Shown in pieces: positions 18,536 through 27,488 of a stretch of DNA of 64,000 bases. The position numbers and the translations under genes were made by a program. The DNA is from CBDFMG01 sp965221205 [NCBI: bacterium] (GTDB taxonomy: Bacteria > SM23-31): positions 2,356,001 through 2,420,000 of the forward strand of contig OZ244870.1 of the NCBI GenBank assembly GCA_965221205.1, written 5' to 3'. The notes beneath the pieces were generated by a model. That model searched no databases and was not told where the DNA came from. It saw nothing but the letters and a program-made list of their open reading frames with translations. Position 1 is the first letter of the stretch. Each line of letters opens with the position of its first letter.

Positions 18536-19297
18536 GTGAGGAATACCACGGGTACGAATGCAGTAGGTATTATACCGGCTCGCTATGGTTCTACGCGATT
18601 TCCCGGCAAACCGCTTGCCTGGATAGCAGGTAAGCCGATGATACAGCGAGTGTATGAGAATGCCGCGAATGCATCACGGTTAGCGCAGATGATAGTAGCG
18701 ACGGATGATGATCGCATTGCTGAGTGTGTAGCAAGCTTTGGTGGTGAATATGTCATGACTGGCTCATCAATTCAGACTGGCACAGAACGAGTTGCTGAAG
18801 CTGCCAAAAATTATAATGCCGACATCGTAGTTAATATACAAGGTGATGAGCCGCTTGCCCCTCCAGAGTTGTTCGATGATTTGGTTGATGCATTACAGCG
18901 GCACAATTCTTTGCCTGTATGTACTCCGGTAACAAAGATCACATCACATAACGATCTTGTCGACCCGAATCAAGCAAGAGTGCTGTTTGATATGAACGAC
19001 AGGGCACTCTATTTTACCCGGGCTGCGGTTCCGTTTAACCGAGATATTGAGTTGCAGCAAGAATGGCTCGCGATTACACACTATTGGAAACATATTGGAA
19101 TTTATTGTTTCAGGAGTGATTTTTTACAGAAATTCGTAACGCTTCCGGAGGGGAATTTGGAAAAAATCGAAAAACTTGAACAACTGCGCATTCTTGAACA
19201 TGGCTATCCGATATTAGTTATTAAAACAGATTATTCTCCTGTGTGTGTTGATGTCCCTGGAGACATTCGGAAAGTAGAAGCGCTTATTAAAGGATAA
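18536..19297 (+). CDS. kdsB: 3-deoxy-manno-octulosonate cytidylyltransferase
   Basis: A 253-residue enzyme that activates Kdo with CTP to CMP-Kdo for lipid A core assembly. The nucleotide-binding signature IIPARYGSTRFPGKPL lies at the N-terminus, followed by VATDDDRI, VNIQGDEPLAPPEL and TRAAVPFNRD, all typical of KdsB. The C-terminal KIEKLEQLRILEHGYPI segment is also conserved. GTG start. It opens a long same-strand run in which CTP synthase and the other three Kdo-pathway enzymes follow, so substrate supply and use are encoded together. Confidence 0.96.
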   Translation: MRNTTGTNAVGIIPARYGSTRFPGKPLAWIAGKPMIQRVYENAANASRLAQMIVATDDDRIAECVASFGGEYVMTGSSIQTGTERVAEAAKNYNADIVVNIQGDEPLAPPELFDDLVDALQRHNSLPVCTPVTKITSHNDLVDPNQARVLFDMNDRALYFTRAAVPFNRDIELQQEWLAITHYWKHIGIYCFRSDFLQKFVTLPEGNLEKIEKLEQLRILEHGYPILVIKTDYSPVCVDVPGDIRKVEALIKG

Positions 19298-19347
19298 GAC
19301 GGAACAGCTGTTTTACTCAGAATGATTAATGGCGAGAGGCAAGTCCT

Positions 19348-21030
19348 ATGAAAATTCCGAAACGGACAAAATTTATTTTTGTTACTGGTGGTGTGGTATC
19401 CTCATTAGGAAAAGGAATAGCTGCTGCTTCGCTGGGGTATCTATTAAAATTGCGTGGATTACGTGTCACCATCCAGAAATTCGATCCGTATATCAATGTC
19501 GATCCGGGAACCATGAATCCATATCAGCATGGTGAAGTATATGTTACGGATGATGGGGCTGAAACCGATCTTGATCTTGGACATTATGAGCGATTTATCG
19601 ATGTCTCTCTAACTGGGCAGAACAGCACTACAACAGGACAGATTTACAATGAAGTAATCAGCAAAGAACGGAGAGGGGAATTTCTCGGGAGCACGGTACA
19701 GGTTATTCCACATATTACCGACGAGATTAAGCGGAGGATAGTTGCTCCGGCAATGACACAGTATAAGTATGATGTTGTTATTTCCGAGGTCGGAGGGACA
19801 GTCGGTGACATTGAAGGTCTTCCATTTTTAGAAGCAATCAGACAGTTTTATCTTGAAACAGGCCCGAGCCGTTCACTCATTATTCATGTGACGCTCGTGC
19901 CTTATATAGAAAGTTCCGGTGAACTCAAGACAAAACCAACACAGCATTCTGTCATGCGGCTGAGGGAAATCGGACTTCAGCCAGATATGCTGCTTTGCCG
20001 AACTGACAAACCGCTGTTGAAAGAGATGCGTGATAAAATAGGACTTTTCTGTAATGTACTGCCTTCTGCAGTGTTTGAAGCGCGCAATGTGCCGACCATT
20101 TATGAAGTGCCTCTTCATTATGAAGACGAAAACGTTGCCGATCTTGTTATAAAGCGTTTGCGGATAAAATGCAAAAAGCCTGATTTAAGTAAGTGGAAAA
20201 CGTTTGTAAACAGTATAAAAAATCCCAAAGGCGACGTAACGATTGGAATATGTGGAAAGTATACCGATCTACGCGATGCTTATAAGAGCATAATTGAAAG
20301 TTTTGTACATGCCGGGGTCGAAAATGAAGTGAAAGTGAATATAAAATGGCTCGGTTCGGAACAGATGACTAATGAAAATGTAGAAGAAATGCTTGAAGGC
20401 ATACACGGACTGCTTCTTCCCGGTGGATTTGGCGACCGAGGAATTGAAGGTAAAATAAATGCTGTCCGCTATGTACGGGAAAACAATATTCCGTTTTTTG
20501 GCATCTGTCTCGGTCTTCAGTGTGCAGTCATTGAGTTTGCACGCACTGTGTGCAAACTGTTGAAAGCACACAGTGCAGAAATTGCGCCAAAGGCAAAATG
20601 CAAGGTTATTGATTTGATGCCGGACCAGCGCGGTATAGTTGATAAAGGTGCAACAATGAGGCTCGGAGCTTATCCATGTGTCCTGAAGGATGACACGAAT
20701 GCACACAAAGCGTATAATAAAATCGTTATCAAAGAGCGGCACCGTCACAGATATGAGGTAAATAATGATTTCAAACCGATTCTCGCGGAGCACGGCATGA
20801 TATTTTCAGGACTATCACCCGATGAAAACCTTGTTGAGATTATTGAGGTAGAAGATCATCCCTGGTTTGTCGGCTGCCAGTTTCATCCGGAATTGAAGTC
20901 ACGTGCAACAAAATCTCATCCGCTTTTCAGGGATTTTGTCAAAGCAACTACACAGTATAAATATGGTGTCTCTGAAAAAGCACAACATGTTGAACAAGAA
21001 AAAGATACAATTTCTGCAGATGCCAAGTAG
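19348..21030 (+). CDS. pyrG: CTP synthase
   Basis: A 560-residue enzyme that aminates UTP to CTP using glutamine. The N-terminal synthase domain begins with [20 protein letters not shown] and contains [20 protein letters not shown]. The C-terminal class-I glutaminase domain has GGFGDRG, the nucleophile Cys in GICLGLQC (about residue 386), and the His/Glu pair in GCQFHPEL. Length is slightly above the usual 530-550 owing to a charged C-terminal tail. It sits between kdsB and kdsA; CTP is a co-substrate of KdsB, which explains the position. A perfect 11-bp inverted repeat lies inside its glutaminase region. Confidence 0.97.
   Translation: MKIPKRTKFIFVTGGVVSSLGKGIAAASLGYLLKLRGLRVTIQKFDPYINVDPGTMNPYQHGEVYVTDDGAETDLDLGHYERFIDVSLTGQNSTTTGQIYNEVISKERRGEFLGSTVQVIPHITDEIKRRIVAPAMTQYKYDVVISEVGGTVGDIEGLPFLEAIRQFYLETGPSRSLIIHVTLVPYIESSGELKTKPTQHSVMRLREIGLQPDMLLCRTDKPLLKEMRDKIGLFCNVLPSAVFEARNVPTIYEVPLHYEDENVADLVIKRLRIKCKKPDLSKWKTFVNSIKNPKGDVTIGICGKYTDLRDAYKSIIESFVHAGVENEVKVNIKWLGSEQMTNENVEEMLEGIHGLLLPGGFGDRGIEGKINAVRYVRENNIPFFGICLGLQCAVIEFARTVCKLLKAHSAEIAPKAKCKVIDLMPDQRGIVDKGATMRLGAYPCVLKDDTNAHKAYNKIVIKERHRHRYEVNNDFKPILAEHGMIFSGLSPDENLVEIIEVEDHPWFVGCQFHPELKSRATKSHPLFRDFVKATTQYKYGVSEKAQHVEQEKDTISADAK
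20543..20576. repeat. 11-bp perfect inverted repeat inside pyrG
   Basis: GCACTGTGTGC at 20543-20553 is complementary to GCACACAGTGC at 20566-20576 with a 12-base loop. It lies within the glutaminase-domain coding sequence, downstream of the active-site Cys codon. No function can be assigned. Confidence 0.6.
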
Positions 21031-21083
21031 GATTATTTAGTAGTTCAGGTGTCATGCATTGCAGAGGAGATTTCGTTTAAACG

Positions 21084-21917
21084 ATGAAAGAAGTTGTTGT
21101 AAGTTCTATACCGATAGGGGGAGGGAATCCTCTTGTGTTGATAGCTGGTCCGTGCGTTATGGAAGGAGAACAAACAGTGCTTCGAATGGCGAGTAAAATT
21201 AAATCAGTTGCGGATCAGCTTAATATTCCATTGATATTTAAGTCATCATATCTCAAAGACAACCGTTCTTCTGCGGAGACTTTTCAAGGACCTGGTGTTC
21301 ACGAAGGCATGGCTATATTAAAAAAGGTCAAAGACGAATATGGACTGCCCGTATTATCCGACATCCACGGTATTGAAGAAGTTGATACAGCCGCAGAAGT
21401 TCTTGATGTGATTCAAATCCCGGCATATCTCTCAATGCAGACGAGTCTCGTTGTTGCAGCGGGGAAAACAGGAAAAGTTATCAATGTGAAGAAAGGGCAG
21501 TTTTTGCATCCGCTTGACATGAAAAATGTTATCGGCAAGCTAGAGTATGCCGGAAATACGAACATCCTATTAACGGACAGAGGAACCTCTTTCGGTTACC
21601 GGTCACTTGTAGCAGATATGCGGGCATTACCGTTAATGCGTTCGCTTGGGTATCCGGTCGTCTTCGATCCGACACATTCCTTGCGGAATTATGGTATACC
21701 GTCGTCCGACAAGCGGGGTGGAAATCCTGAGTTGATTCCCCATATTTCTCGTGCTGGAATTGCAGCGGGGTGTGACGCGGTATTCATTGAAACGCATGAC
21801 AATTTGGATGAGGCTCAATGTGATGCGTCAAGCATGCTACCGTTTAATCAGTTAAAACCATTACTCGAAACATTATTGGAAATCGATACTGTTGTCAGAC
21901 CAATTATATCCGAATGA
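21084..21917 (+). CDS. kdsA: 3-deoxy-8-phosphooctulonate synthase
   Basis: A 277-residue aldolase-type enzyme condensing phosphoenolpyruvate with arabinose 5-phosphate to Kdo 8-phosphate. Family landmarks are LIAGPCVMEG near residue 20, FKSSYLKDNRSS, IPAYLSMQTSLVVAAG, KKGQFLHPLDMKN, LTDRGTSFGY and FDPTHSLRNYGIPSSDKRGG. The Cys in AGPCVME occupies the position seen in metal-dependent KdsA types. GAGGAGA lies upstream of the ATG. The gene overlaps the start of kdsC by 26 bases, which suggests coupled translation of consecutive pathway enzymes. Confidence 0.96.
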   Translation: MKEVVVSSIPIGGGNPLVLIAGPCVMEGEQTVLRMASKIKSVADQLNIPLIFKSSYLKDNRSSAETFQGPGVHEGMAILKKVKDEYGLPVLSDIHGIEEVDTAAEVLDVIQIPAYLSMQTSLVVAAGKTGKVINVKKGQFLHPLDMKNVIGKLEYAGNTNILLTDRGTSFGYRSLVADMRALPLMRSLGYPVVFDPTHSLRNYGIPSSDKRGGNPELIPHISRAGIAAGCDAVFIETHDNLDEAQCDASSMLPFNQLKPLLETLLEIDTVVRPIISE

Positions 21918-22464
21918 AGTAATTAAGCGGGCGCAAAATCTGAAAGCGCTCCTCCTTGATATCGATGGCGTTATGACAGACGGGAGTATAACATTCGATT
22001 TTAAGGGACGTGAAATTAAACAATTCCATGTTCAGGATGGACTCGGTATTTACTATGCAAGAAAAGCCGGGCTTTTAGTGGGTATTGTTACCGGACGTAC
22101 ATCACGGGTGAATAAGATAAGAGCGGTTGAACTCAATGTCGATTTTCTCGATCAAGGGCACAAAAATAAGCTAAAACCATATGCTGTTTTTAAAGAGAAG
22201 TTTCATCTCGAGGATGATGAAATCGGTTTTGTCGGGGACGATCTCCTCGATCTCCCGATTATGCTCAAGTGCGGCTTCCCTGCAAGTGTTAAGAATGGGA
22301 GATCTGAAATTAAGAAAATCGCACAATATGTGACCGAAATGCCTGGAGGTGAAGGCGCAGTGCGGGAAGTTATCGAATTCATTTTAAAACAGCAATGTAA
22401 ATGGCAGGATATTGTCGACAGTTACCATGAAAAACCTATCCGTCGAAGGATAAGAAAACTGTGA
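21892..22464 (+). CDS. kdsC: 3-deoxy-manno-octulosonate 8-phosphate phosphatase
   Basis: A 190-residue HAD-superfamily phosphatase that dephosphorylates Kdo 8-phosphate. The nucleophile motif LLLDIDGVMTDG (Asp at about 22 and 24), the TGR motif in GIVTGRTS and the C-terminal GDDLLDLPIM motif are all present. It lacks a cap domain, as KdsC does, and would act as a tetramer. The best start is a TTG at 21892 inside the end of kdsA, because the first in-frame ATG lies within the active-site motif. The C-terminal ~20 residues (HEKPIRRRIRKL) are basic. The stop overlaps the kdsD GTG. Confidence 0.94.
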   Translation: MSDQLYPNEVIKRAQNLKALLLDIDGVMTDGSITFDFKGREIKQFHVQDGLGIYYARKAGLLVGIVTGRTSRVNKIRAVELNVDFLDQGHKNKLKPYAVFKEKFHLEDDEIGFVGDDLLDLPIMLKCGFPASVKNGRSEIKKIAQYVTEMPGGEGAVREVIEFILKQQCKWQDIVDSYHEKPIRRRIRKL

Positions 22465-23426
22465 AATCGTCAGTTGATACCGGAAAAGAAGTTATCAGAA
22501 TAGAAGCAGAAGCGCTTTCCGCTCTAATCGATAAAGTAGACGAACGGTTCGATAACGCTGTTGAGTTGCTTTATAACTGCACGGGCAGAGTAGTAGTGTC
22601 TGGCGTCGGGAAATCAGGTGTTATTGGAATGAAAATTTCGTCAACATTGTGCAGTACCGGAACACCCGCGGTGTTTTTACATGCTTCCGACGGCCTTCAT
22701 GGCGATTTAGGTATTGTAAAAAAAGACGATGTAATAATCTGGATATCAAAAAGTGGAAATTCAGAAGAATTTAAATCAGCATATCCGCTTTTTGATCGTA
22801 TCGGAATCCCAATTATTGGAATAACCGGCAATATGAATTCACATCTTGAAAAATATAGCAATGTTGCACTTGATGTTACAATTACCGAAGAGGCATGTCC
22901 CAATAATCTTGCGCCGACTGCAAGCACAACAGCCACTCTTGCAATGGGAGATGCGCTTGCAATAGCGGTACTCAAAAAACGCAATTTTACAAAGGAAGAC
23001 TTTGCTTATCTCCACCCCGGAGGGTCGCTCGGTAAACAGCTTCTGCTCAAAGTTGATAATATCATGCAGACGGGAGATCTCGTTCCGGTAATTAAGCAAA
23101 ATGCATCGTTTCATGATATAGTTCTGGAAATGAATTCAAAAAGATTCGGTAGCACCTGCGTGGTCAATGATGACAGAAGCCTCGCAGGTATTGTCACAGA
23201 TGGCGATTTAAAACGATTGATTCAGGACAGGCAGGATTTGGATACGATTACTGCTGTTCAGGTAATGAATAAAAGTCCAAAGACAGTTACAACCGGCACA
23301 CTTGCTTCAAAGGCAATGCACATAATGAAAATATATGACATTATGCAGATAATTGTCGTTGACGAAAAGAGTCGCCCGGTCGGTATGATCCATCTTCACC
23401 ATTTATTAGAAGTTGGAATTTCATAA
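22461..23426 (+). CDS. kdsD: arabinose-5-phosphate isomerase
   Basis: A 321-residue SIS-domain sugar isomerase with two C-terminal CBS domains, the KdsD/KpsF/GutQ architecture. It interconverts ribulose 5-phosphate and arabinose 5-phosphate, the first step towards Kdo. Motifs: VVSGVGKSGVIGMKISSTL, VFLHASDGLHGDLG, ISKSGNSEE and LAPTASTTATLAMGDALA, then FAYLHPGGSLGKQL before the CBS pair. The GTG start overlaps the kdsC TGA (GTGA). With KdsA, KdsC and KdsB this completes the whole pathway from ribulose 5-phosphate to CMP-Kdo in one operon. Confidence 0.95.
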   Translation: MKSSVDTGKEVIRIEAEALSALIDKVDERFDNAVELLYNCTGRVVVSGVGKSGVIGMKISSTLCSTGTPAVFLHASDGLHGDLGIVKKDDVIIWISKSGNSEEFKSAYPLFDRIGIPIIGITGNMNSHLEKYSNVALDVTITEEACPNNLAPTASTTATLAMGDALAIAVLKKRNFTKEDFAYLHPGGSLGKQLLLKVDNIMQTGDLVPVIKQNASFHDIVLEMNSKRFGSTCVVNDDRSLAGIVTDGDLKRLIQDRQDLDTITAVQVMNKSPKTVTTGTLASKAMHIMKIYDIMQIIVVDEKSRPVGMIHLHHLLEVGIS

Positions 23427-23438
23427 AGGATTATTAGT

Positions 23439-23993
23439 ACGAATAGCGTCACAAAAAAAATTATTTCCGTCAGTATTTGTTCTCTGCTTATTTTCGGATG
23501 TTCCAATACATCTGATAACGTTAATCAGGAACAGCAGATAGCAGAAGAAAAACCCGACCATGAGTCGTGGCCGTTTAGTTTGATTATGACGTCGAATGGA
23601 ACAAAAACGTGTGAAGTAAGATCGGAATATATGGCGCATTTCGCATCGAGAGATGCGTACGATTTGTCCGACTCGGTTATTATCGATTTTTATGATGAAT
23701 TGGGAAACCATTCATCAACGTTGACGTCTGATTTTTCAACAGTCAGTCAACCAAATAATATAATGGTAGCATTTGAAAATGTTGTCGTTGTTTCTGATTC
23801 GGGTGTGACTCTCATAACGGAAGAGCTGAATTGGGATAATGAGCAGCATATCGTTTACACGGATAAATTCGTTACATTTGTCACAGAAACCGATACACTT
23901 TTTGGACAAGGCTTTGAGTCCGACCGTTCTTTGAAAAATTATAAGATTCATAATCCGACAGGCATTTCGCACAGAAACGTCGGTGACAAATAA
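23439..23993 (+). CDS. lptC: LptC-type LPS export lipoprotein with apparent ACG start
   Basis: A 184-residue LptC/DUF1239-like protein, the membrane-anchored bridge of the Lpt machine. The C-terminal part shows the beta-jellyroll strands of the family (SEYMAHFASRDAYDLSDSV, ELNWDNEQHIVYTDKFV). In-frame sequence upstream of the first ATG or TTG encodes a convincing lipoprotein signal: NSVTKKIISVSICSLLIFGC, with a LIFGC lipobox. No ATG, GTG or TTG begins this segment; an ACG at 23439 lies 8 bases after AAAGGA and is the best-placed start. An ATT at 23433 is the alternative. Internal TTG 23580 would delete the signal. E. coli LptC has a membrane helix, not a lipid anchor; lipoprotein forms exist elsewhere. 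The stop overlaps the lptA ATG (TAATG). Confidence 0.8.
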   Translation, partial: TNSVTKKIISVSICSLLIFGCSNTSDNVNQEQQIAEEKPDHESWPFSLIMTSNGTKTCEVRSEYMAHFASRDAYDLSDSVIIDFYDELGNHSSTLTSDFSTVSQPNNIMVAFENVVVVSDSGVTLITEELNWDNEQHIVYTDKFVTFVTETDTLFGQGFESDRSLKNYKIHNPTGISHRNVGDK

Positions 23994-25204
23994 TGATTAA
24001 GAAATCATGGTTCATATTAGTAGCAGGATTGATTCTTGCCGTTTTTAGCGGACCGTTGCAGGGTCAGGACCGGATACTCTTAAAAAAAGCCGATGAGGTG
24101 GCCGGGCAGACAATCGATGGGCAAAGTGCAACGCTGGTTATTGGATCTGTCCACTTTTTTGCCCCTGAACGGAATTTGGACATTTACTGCGACACAACTT
24201 TTATTTTCAGTGAAACGTCGACCTATATTCTTTCAGGAAATGTGCAGTTAATCGATACAGTACGGGTACTGCATTCGGACAAAGTTCACTATAACATGGT
24301 AACTGAGATTGCATTTAGCCCTGGCCCGTTTCTCTATACTGAACCCGTGACAAACAGAATATTAACGGCTGACAGCGGTAAATATTACTATAAAGACCGG
24401 GTACTTGTAGCAGAAAAAAATGTTCGTTACCGGGAAGGATTCAGAGAACTCCGTGCTAACAAGATGGACTACCGTGAAGTTGCGCAAGAAGTCCGTGCTG
24501 AGGGGGATGTTCTTTTTTACGATCTTGTGCGAAACGTTACAGCGACTTCGCAGTACGGTGAATATTTTCAGAATGAAGGATACGGAAAATTTACCGGTGA
24601 ACCATTGATAGTGCAGCCGAGCATTATCGGAACTGATACAATGTATATTTCGGGCAAAATAATGGAATACTTTGGAGGAAACGAATCCAGATTTGTGGTG
24701 ACAGACAGTGTCTCAATTATTCGCTGCTCAGTGGAGGGTTTGAGCAACAAAGCGACATACGAATTTGACCAATCAAAAGTTGTTCTCGAAGATAATCCGA
24801 TGATTCTCCATGAGTCAACAGAGATATACGGGAGCCAGATAGATTTGCTCCTTCAAAACAATGTATTGAAGGAAGTGGTGGTTATAGACAGTGCTGTTGC
24901 TTATACCGTTGCTGACACCTCAGGCAGGTATAGTATAAAAAATGAGCTGCACGGTAAAATAATAAATATCTTCCTGAAAGATGAACGGATAGAGAGAATA
25001 GTCGCAATACAAAATGCTGAAAGTATCTATTACAGTTTTGAAAATAATGAGTTGCAGGGGAAGAACGTCTCTTCTTCAGGACAGATAACTATTTTATTAG
25101 AAAATGGCCAACTCAACGAAATAAAAAGTGTAAACAGAGTAATAGGGGAATTTACACCGGCTAGTATACTACCGGAAATCAGCAACAGAAAACGCGATGA
25201 GTAA
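23993..25204 (+). CDS. lptA: LptA/OstA-like periplasmic LPS transport protein
   Basis: A 403-residue exported protein: signal peptide (about 1-25, ending PLQGQD) followed by repeated OstA-like beta-strand modules. Alternating 'YILSGNVQLIDTVRVLHSDK'-type repeats of the LptA/LptD N-domain family continue over most of the length. LptA oligomers form the periplasmic bridge that carries LPS to LptD. At about twice the size of E. coli LptA it resembles the longer OstA-like proteins seen in several non-proteobacterial groups. It overlaps lptC upstream by one base and lptB downstream by 8 bases, giving lptC-lptA-lptB in the canonical order. Confidence 0.85.
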   Translation: MIKKSWFILVAGLILAVFSGPLQGQDRILLKKADEVAGQTIDGQSATLVIGSVHFFAPERNLDIYCDTTFIFSETSTYILSGNVQLIDTVRVLHSDKVHYNMVTEIAFSPGPFLYTEPVTNRILTADSGKYYYKDRVLVAEKNVRYREGFRELRANKMDYREVAQEVRAEGDVLFYDLVRNVTATSQYGEYFQNEGYGKFTGEPLIVQPSIIGTDTMYISGKIMEYFGGNESRFVVTDSVSIIRCSVEGLSNKATYEFDQSKVVLEDNPMILHESTEIYGSQIDLLLQNNVLKEVVVIDSAVAYTVADTSGRYSIKNELHGKIINIFLKDERIERIVAIQNAESIYYSFENNELQGKNVSSSGQITILLENGQLNEIKSVNRVIGEFTPASILPEISNRKRDE

Positions 25205-25937
25205 AAACAATCTTCTGCTGCGGGCAGATAATCTAGTAAAATTTTACGGAAGACAGCAGGTCGTTAATCAGGTTTCGATCAAGATTCGACAAGGTGAAAT
25301 AGTTGGTCTGCTTGGGCCGAATGGTGCCGGAAAAACAACGACATTTTACATGATTACCGGCATGATCAAACCGTCCGATGGTAAAGTCTTCCTCGGTGAG
25401 AAGGAGATTTCTAAGTTGGCTATGTATCGCAGATCTCGGTTGGGTATCGGTTATCTTGCGCAGGAACCATCGGTTTTCAGGACTTTAACGGTAGAAGAAA
25501 ACATAATGGCAATTCTCCAGACGATTTCAATAGAGCGCAAAGAGCGTAAAGAGCGGCTGGAACATTTGCTGGATGAACTCGGATTAAGTAAGCTCAGAAA
25601 AAACAAAGCTTTTACACTCTCAGGAGGTGAGAGGAGAAAAGTTGAAATAACACGAGCGCTTGTTACAAATCCCAAATTCATCCTGCTCGATGAACCGTTT
25701 TCAGGAGTCGATCCGATAGCGGTTGAAGAAATACAGCGAATTGTTCGTGAATTGACAAAAAAAAATATTGGTGTTCTTATAACTGATCATAATGTTCACG
25801 AAACACTTTCAATTACAAACAGGGCATATCTCCTTTATGAAGGTAGAGTATTAAAATCGGGTAGTGCGGCTTTTCTGGCGGATGATGATGAGACCAGAAA
25901 ACTCTATTTAGGTGACAAGTTTAGATTGGATAGGTAA
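25197..25937 (+). CDS. lptB: LPS export ABC transporter ATP-binding protein
   Basis: A 246-residue ABC ATPase with Walker A GPNGAGKTT (about residue 40), Q-loop LAQEPSVFRTLTVEENI, signature LSGGERRKVEI, Walker B FILLDEPFSGVDP and H-loop ITDHNVHETL. The segment after Walker B and the ITDHNVxETL pattern are diagnostic for LptB. It energises extraction of LPS from the inner membrane with LptF/LptG, which are not in the window. Its start overlaps the end of lptA. rpoN follows after 5 bases, the common lptB-rpoN arrangement of many Gram-negatives. Confidence 0.96.
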   Translation: MSKNNLLLRADNLVKFYGRQQVVNQVSIKIRQGEIVGLLGPNGAGKTTTFYMITGMIKPSDGKVFLGEKEISKLAMYRRSRLGIGYLAQEPSVFRTLTVEENIMAILQTISIERKERKERLEHLLDELGLSKLRKNKAFTLSGGERRKVEITRALVTNPKFILLDEPFSGVDPIAVEEIQRIVRELTKKNIGVLITDHNVHETLSITNRAYLLYEGRVLKSGSAAFLADDDETRKLYLGDKFRLDR

Positions 25938-25942
25938 CAACT

Positions 25943-27394
25943 ATGGTACGATTAGAGCAAAGATTTTCACTACAACAGCGGTTGTCGCCTCAGCATGTAC
26001 TGTTTTCAACCCTGCTCCAAATGCCCGTAATGGCACTTGAGCAGAAGATTCAAACTGAGCTGGAGCAAAATCCTCTTCTTGAAGAAAATACTGAGATTGA
26101 AATTGACGAAAGTCAAAATGAAGAATTCCCTGATCCCGTTCAGGAAGAAATAAAAGAAATCGACGGCGAGAAAGAAGAAGCACAAGAGGAATCTGATTCG
26201 GGCGATGAATTCGATATTCAAGAGTTTTTGAATGATGAAGACGATTATGAGTATGTACCGAAATACCGTAATGCAGAGGAAGAAGATTTCCGGCCCGATC
26301 CGGCACCGGTGACACTCGCAGAGCATCTTCTGTCGCAATTCCATTTCCTCCGTCTCTCAGAACAAGATGTTGAAATCGGTGAATACATAATTTGGAATAT
26401 TGATGAAGACGGCTATCTTTCAACAGATACCGAAACACTTGCACATAATCTCTCTGTACCACCTGATAAGATCATTACCCCTGAGAAAGTAGAATCAATT
26501 TTACTGAAAATTCAAACACTTGATCCCGTCGGCATCGGTGCTCGCAACCTTCAGGAATGCCTTGTCCTACAGCTAAAAGAGCAGGTTAAAGATAACACAC
26601 TTGCCATTGCGATGTTGGAAATTCACTTTGATGATTTCAAAAATAAACGGTATGAAAAATTGATGAAGCATCTGAATACAGATGCGGAGGATATAAAAAG
26701 TGTTATTGAGGACATTAGCAAACTCAATCCCAAACCGGGTGAGGGCTATTTTTCCACGAATGAAAACTACATAATTCCGGATGTTATCGTTGAGAGTGTA
26801 GGAAATGAATTTATTCCCAGTATCAATGATACGAATATTCCGCAGCTCCGCATCAGTAATGCTTATCGCCGCATGCTGACCGAAGGATCGAGTGTATCGA
26901 ATGAAACAAAAAAATACATTCATCAGAAACTCGAATCTGCCAGATGGCTTATCAATTCCATACAGCAGCGGAAAACTACCATGATCAAGGTCATGCAGGA
27001 AATTATAAACCGACAGAAAGAATTCTTTTCAAAAGGTCAGAAGTACATCAAGCCGATGATTTTAAAAGACATCGCCGACGCGATTGAAATGGATATATCG
27101 ACAATCAGCAGAGTCACAAACGGAAAATATGCGCAGACCGATTTCGGTGTGTTTGAGCTAAAATATTTCTTTAGTGACCGTATGATGACAGATGACGGTG
27201 ATGAAATTTCGACACTACGACTAAAAAACCAGATAAAAGAGATTATTGAGAATGAAAACTCCAAAAAACCCTTAACTGACGGACATATCTCTGAAATAGT
27301 TGCTGAAAAAGGCATACCTATTGCACGTCGAACGGTAGCAAAATATAGGGAGCAGATGGGGATTCCAGTTGCCAGGTTGAGGAGAAAAATATAA
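25943..27394 (+). CDS. rpoN: RNA polymerase sigma-54 factor
   Basis: A 483-residue sigma-54. Region I is the Gln/Leu-rich N-terminus (RFSLQQRLSPQHVLFSTLLQ), followed by an acidic region II (about residues 48-105). The core-binding region contains LDPVGIGARNLQECL, and the C-terminus has the helix-turn-helix and the RpoN box ARRTVAKYREQMGI. It directs transcription from -24/-12 promoters with enhancer-binding ATPases, none of which is encoded here. I saw no convincing GG-N10-GC promoter in the window. Flagellar genes are frequent sigma-54 targets elsewhere, yet flagellar genes here survive only as relics, so rpoN must serve another regulon. Confidence 0.95.
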   Translation: MVRLEQRFSLQQRLSPQHVLFSTLLQMPVMALEQKIQTELEQNPLLEENTEIEIDESQNEEFPDPVQEEIKEIDGEKEEAQEESDSGDEFDIQEFLNDEDDYEYVPKYRNAEEEDFRPDPAPVTLAEHLLSQFHFLRLSEQDVEIGEYIIWNIDEDGYLSTDTETLAHNLSVPPDKIITPEKVESILLKIQTLDPVGIGARNLQECLVLQLKEQVKDNTLAIAMLEIHFDDFKNKRYEKLMKHLNTDAEDIKSVIEDISKLNPKPGEGYFSTNENYIIPDVIVESVGNEFIPSINDTNIPQLRISNAYRRMLTEGSSVSNETKKYIHQKLESARWLINSIQQRKTTMIKVMQEIINRQKEFFSKGQKYIKPMILKDIADAIEMDISTISRVTNGKYAQTDFGVFELKYFFSDRMMTDDGDEISTLRLKNQIKEIIENENSKKPLTDGHISEIVAEKGIPIARRTVAKYREQMGIPVARLRRKI

Positions 27395-27407
27395 TGGTAA
27401 CTCTTCA

Positions 27408-27431
27408 TATTATAATGTATATTATAATGTG
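27408..27431. repeat. 12-bp tandem duplication with two TATAAT units before hflK
   Basis: TATTATAATGTA at 27408-27419 is followed directly by TATTATAATGTG. Each copy contains TATAAT (27411-27416 and 27423-27428). It could supply tandem -10 elements for hflKC, but no good -35 box is visible at the right distance. Confidence 0.4.
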
Positions 27432-27488
27432 AAATTCCAAACATTAGTAACATTTTTTGCACTACATTTAATTATTTATGGAGGGAAT

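Noticed and set aside
27429-27488. GTG start for hflK 60 bases upstream
   Set aside because: The ATG at 27489 has a strong GGAGGGA site; the extension runs through the AT-rich tandem repeat.
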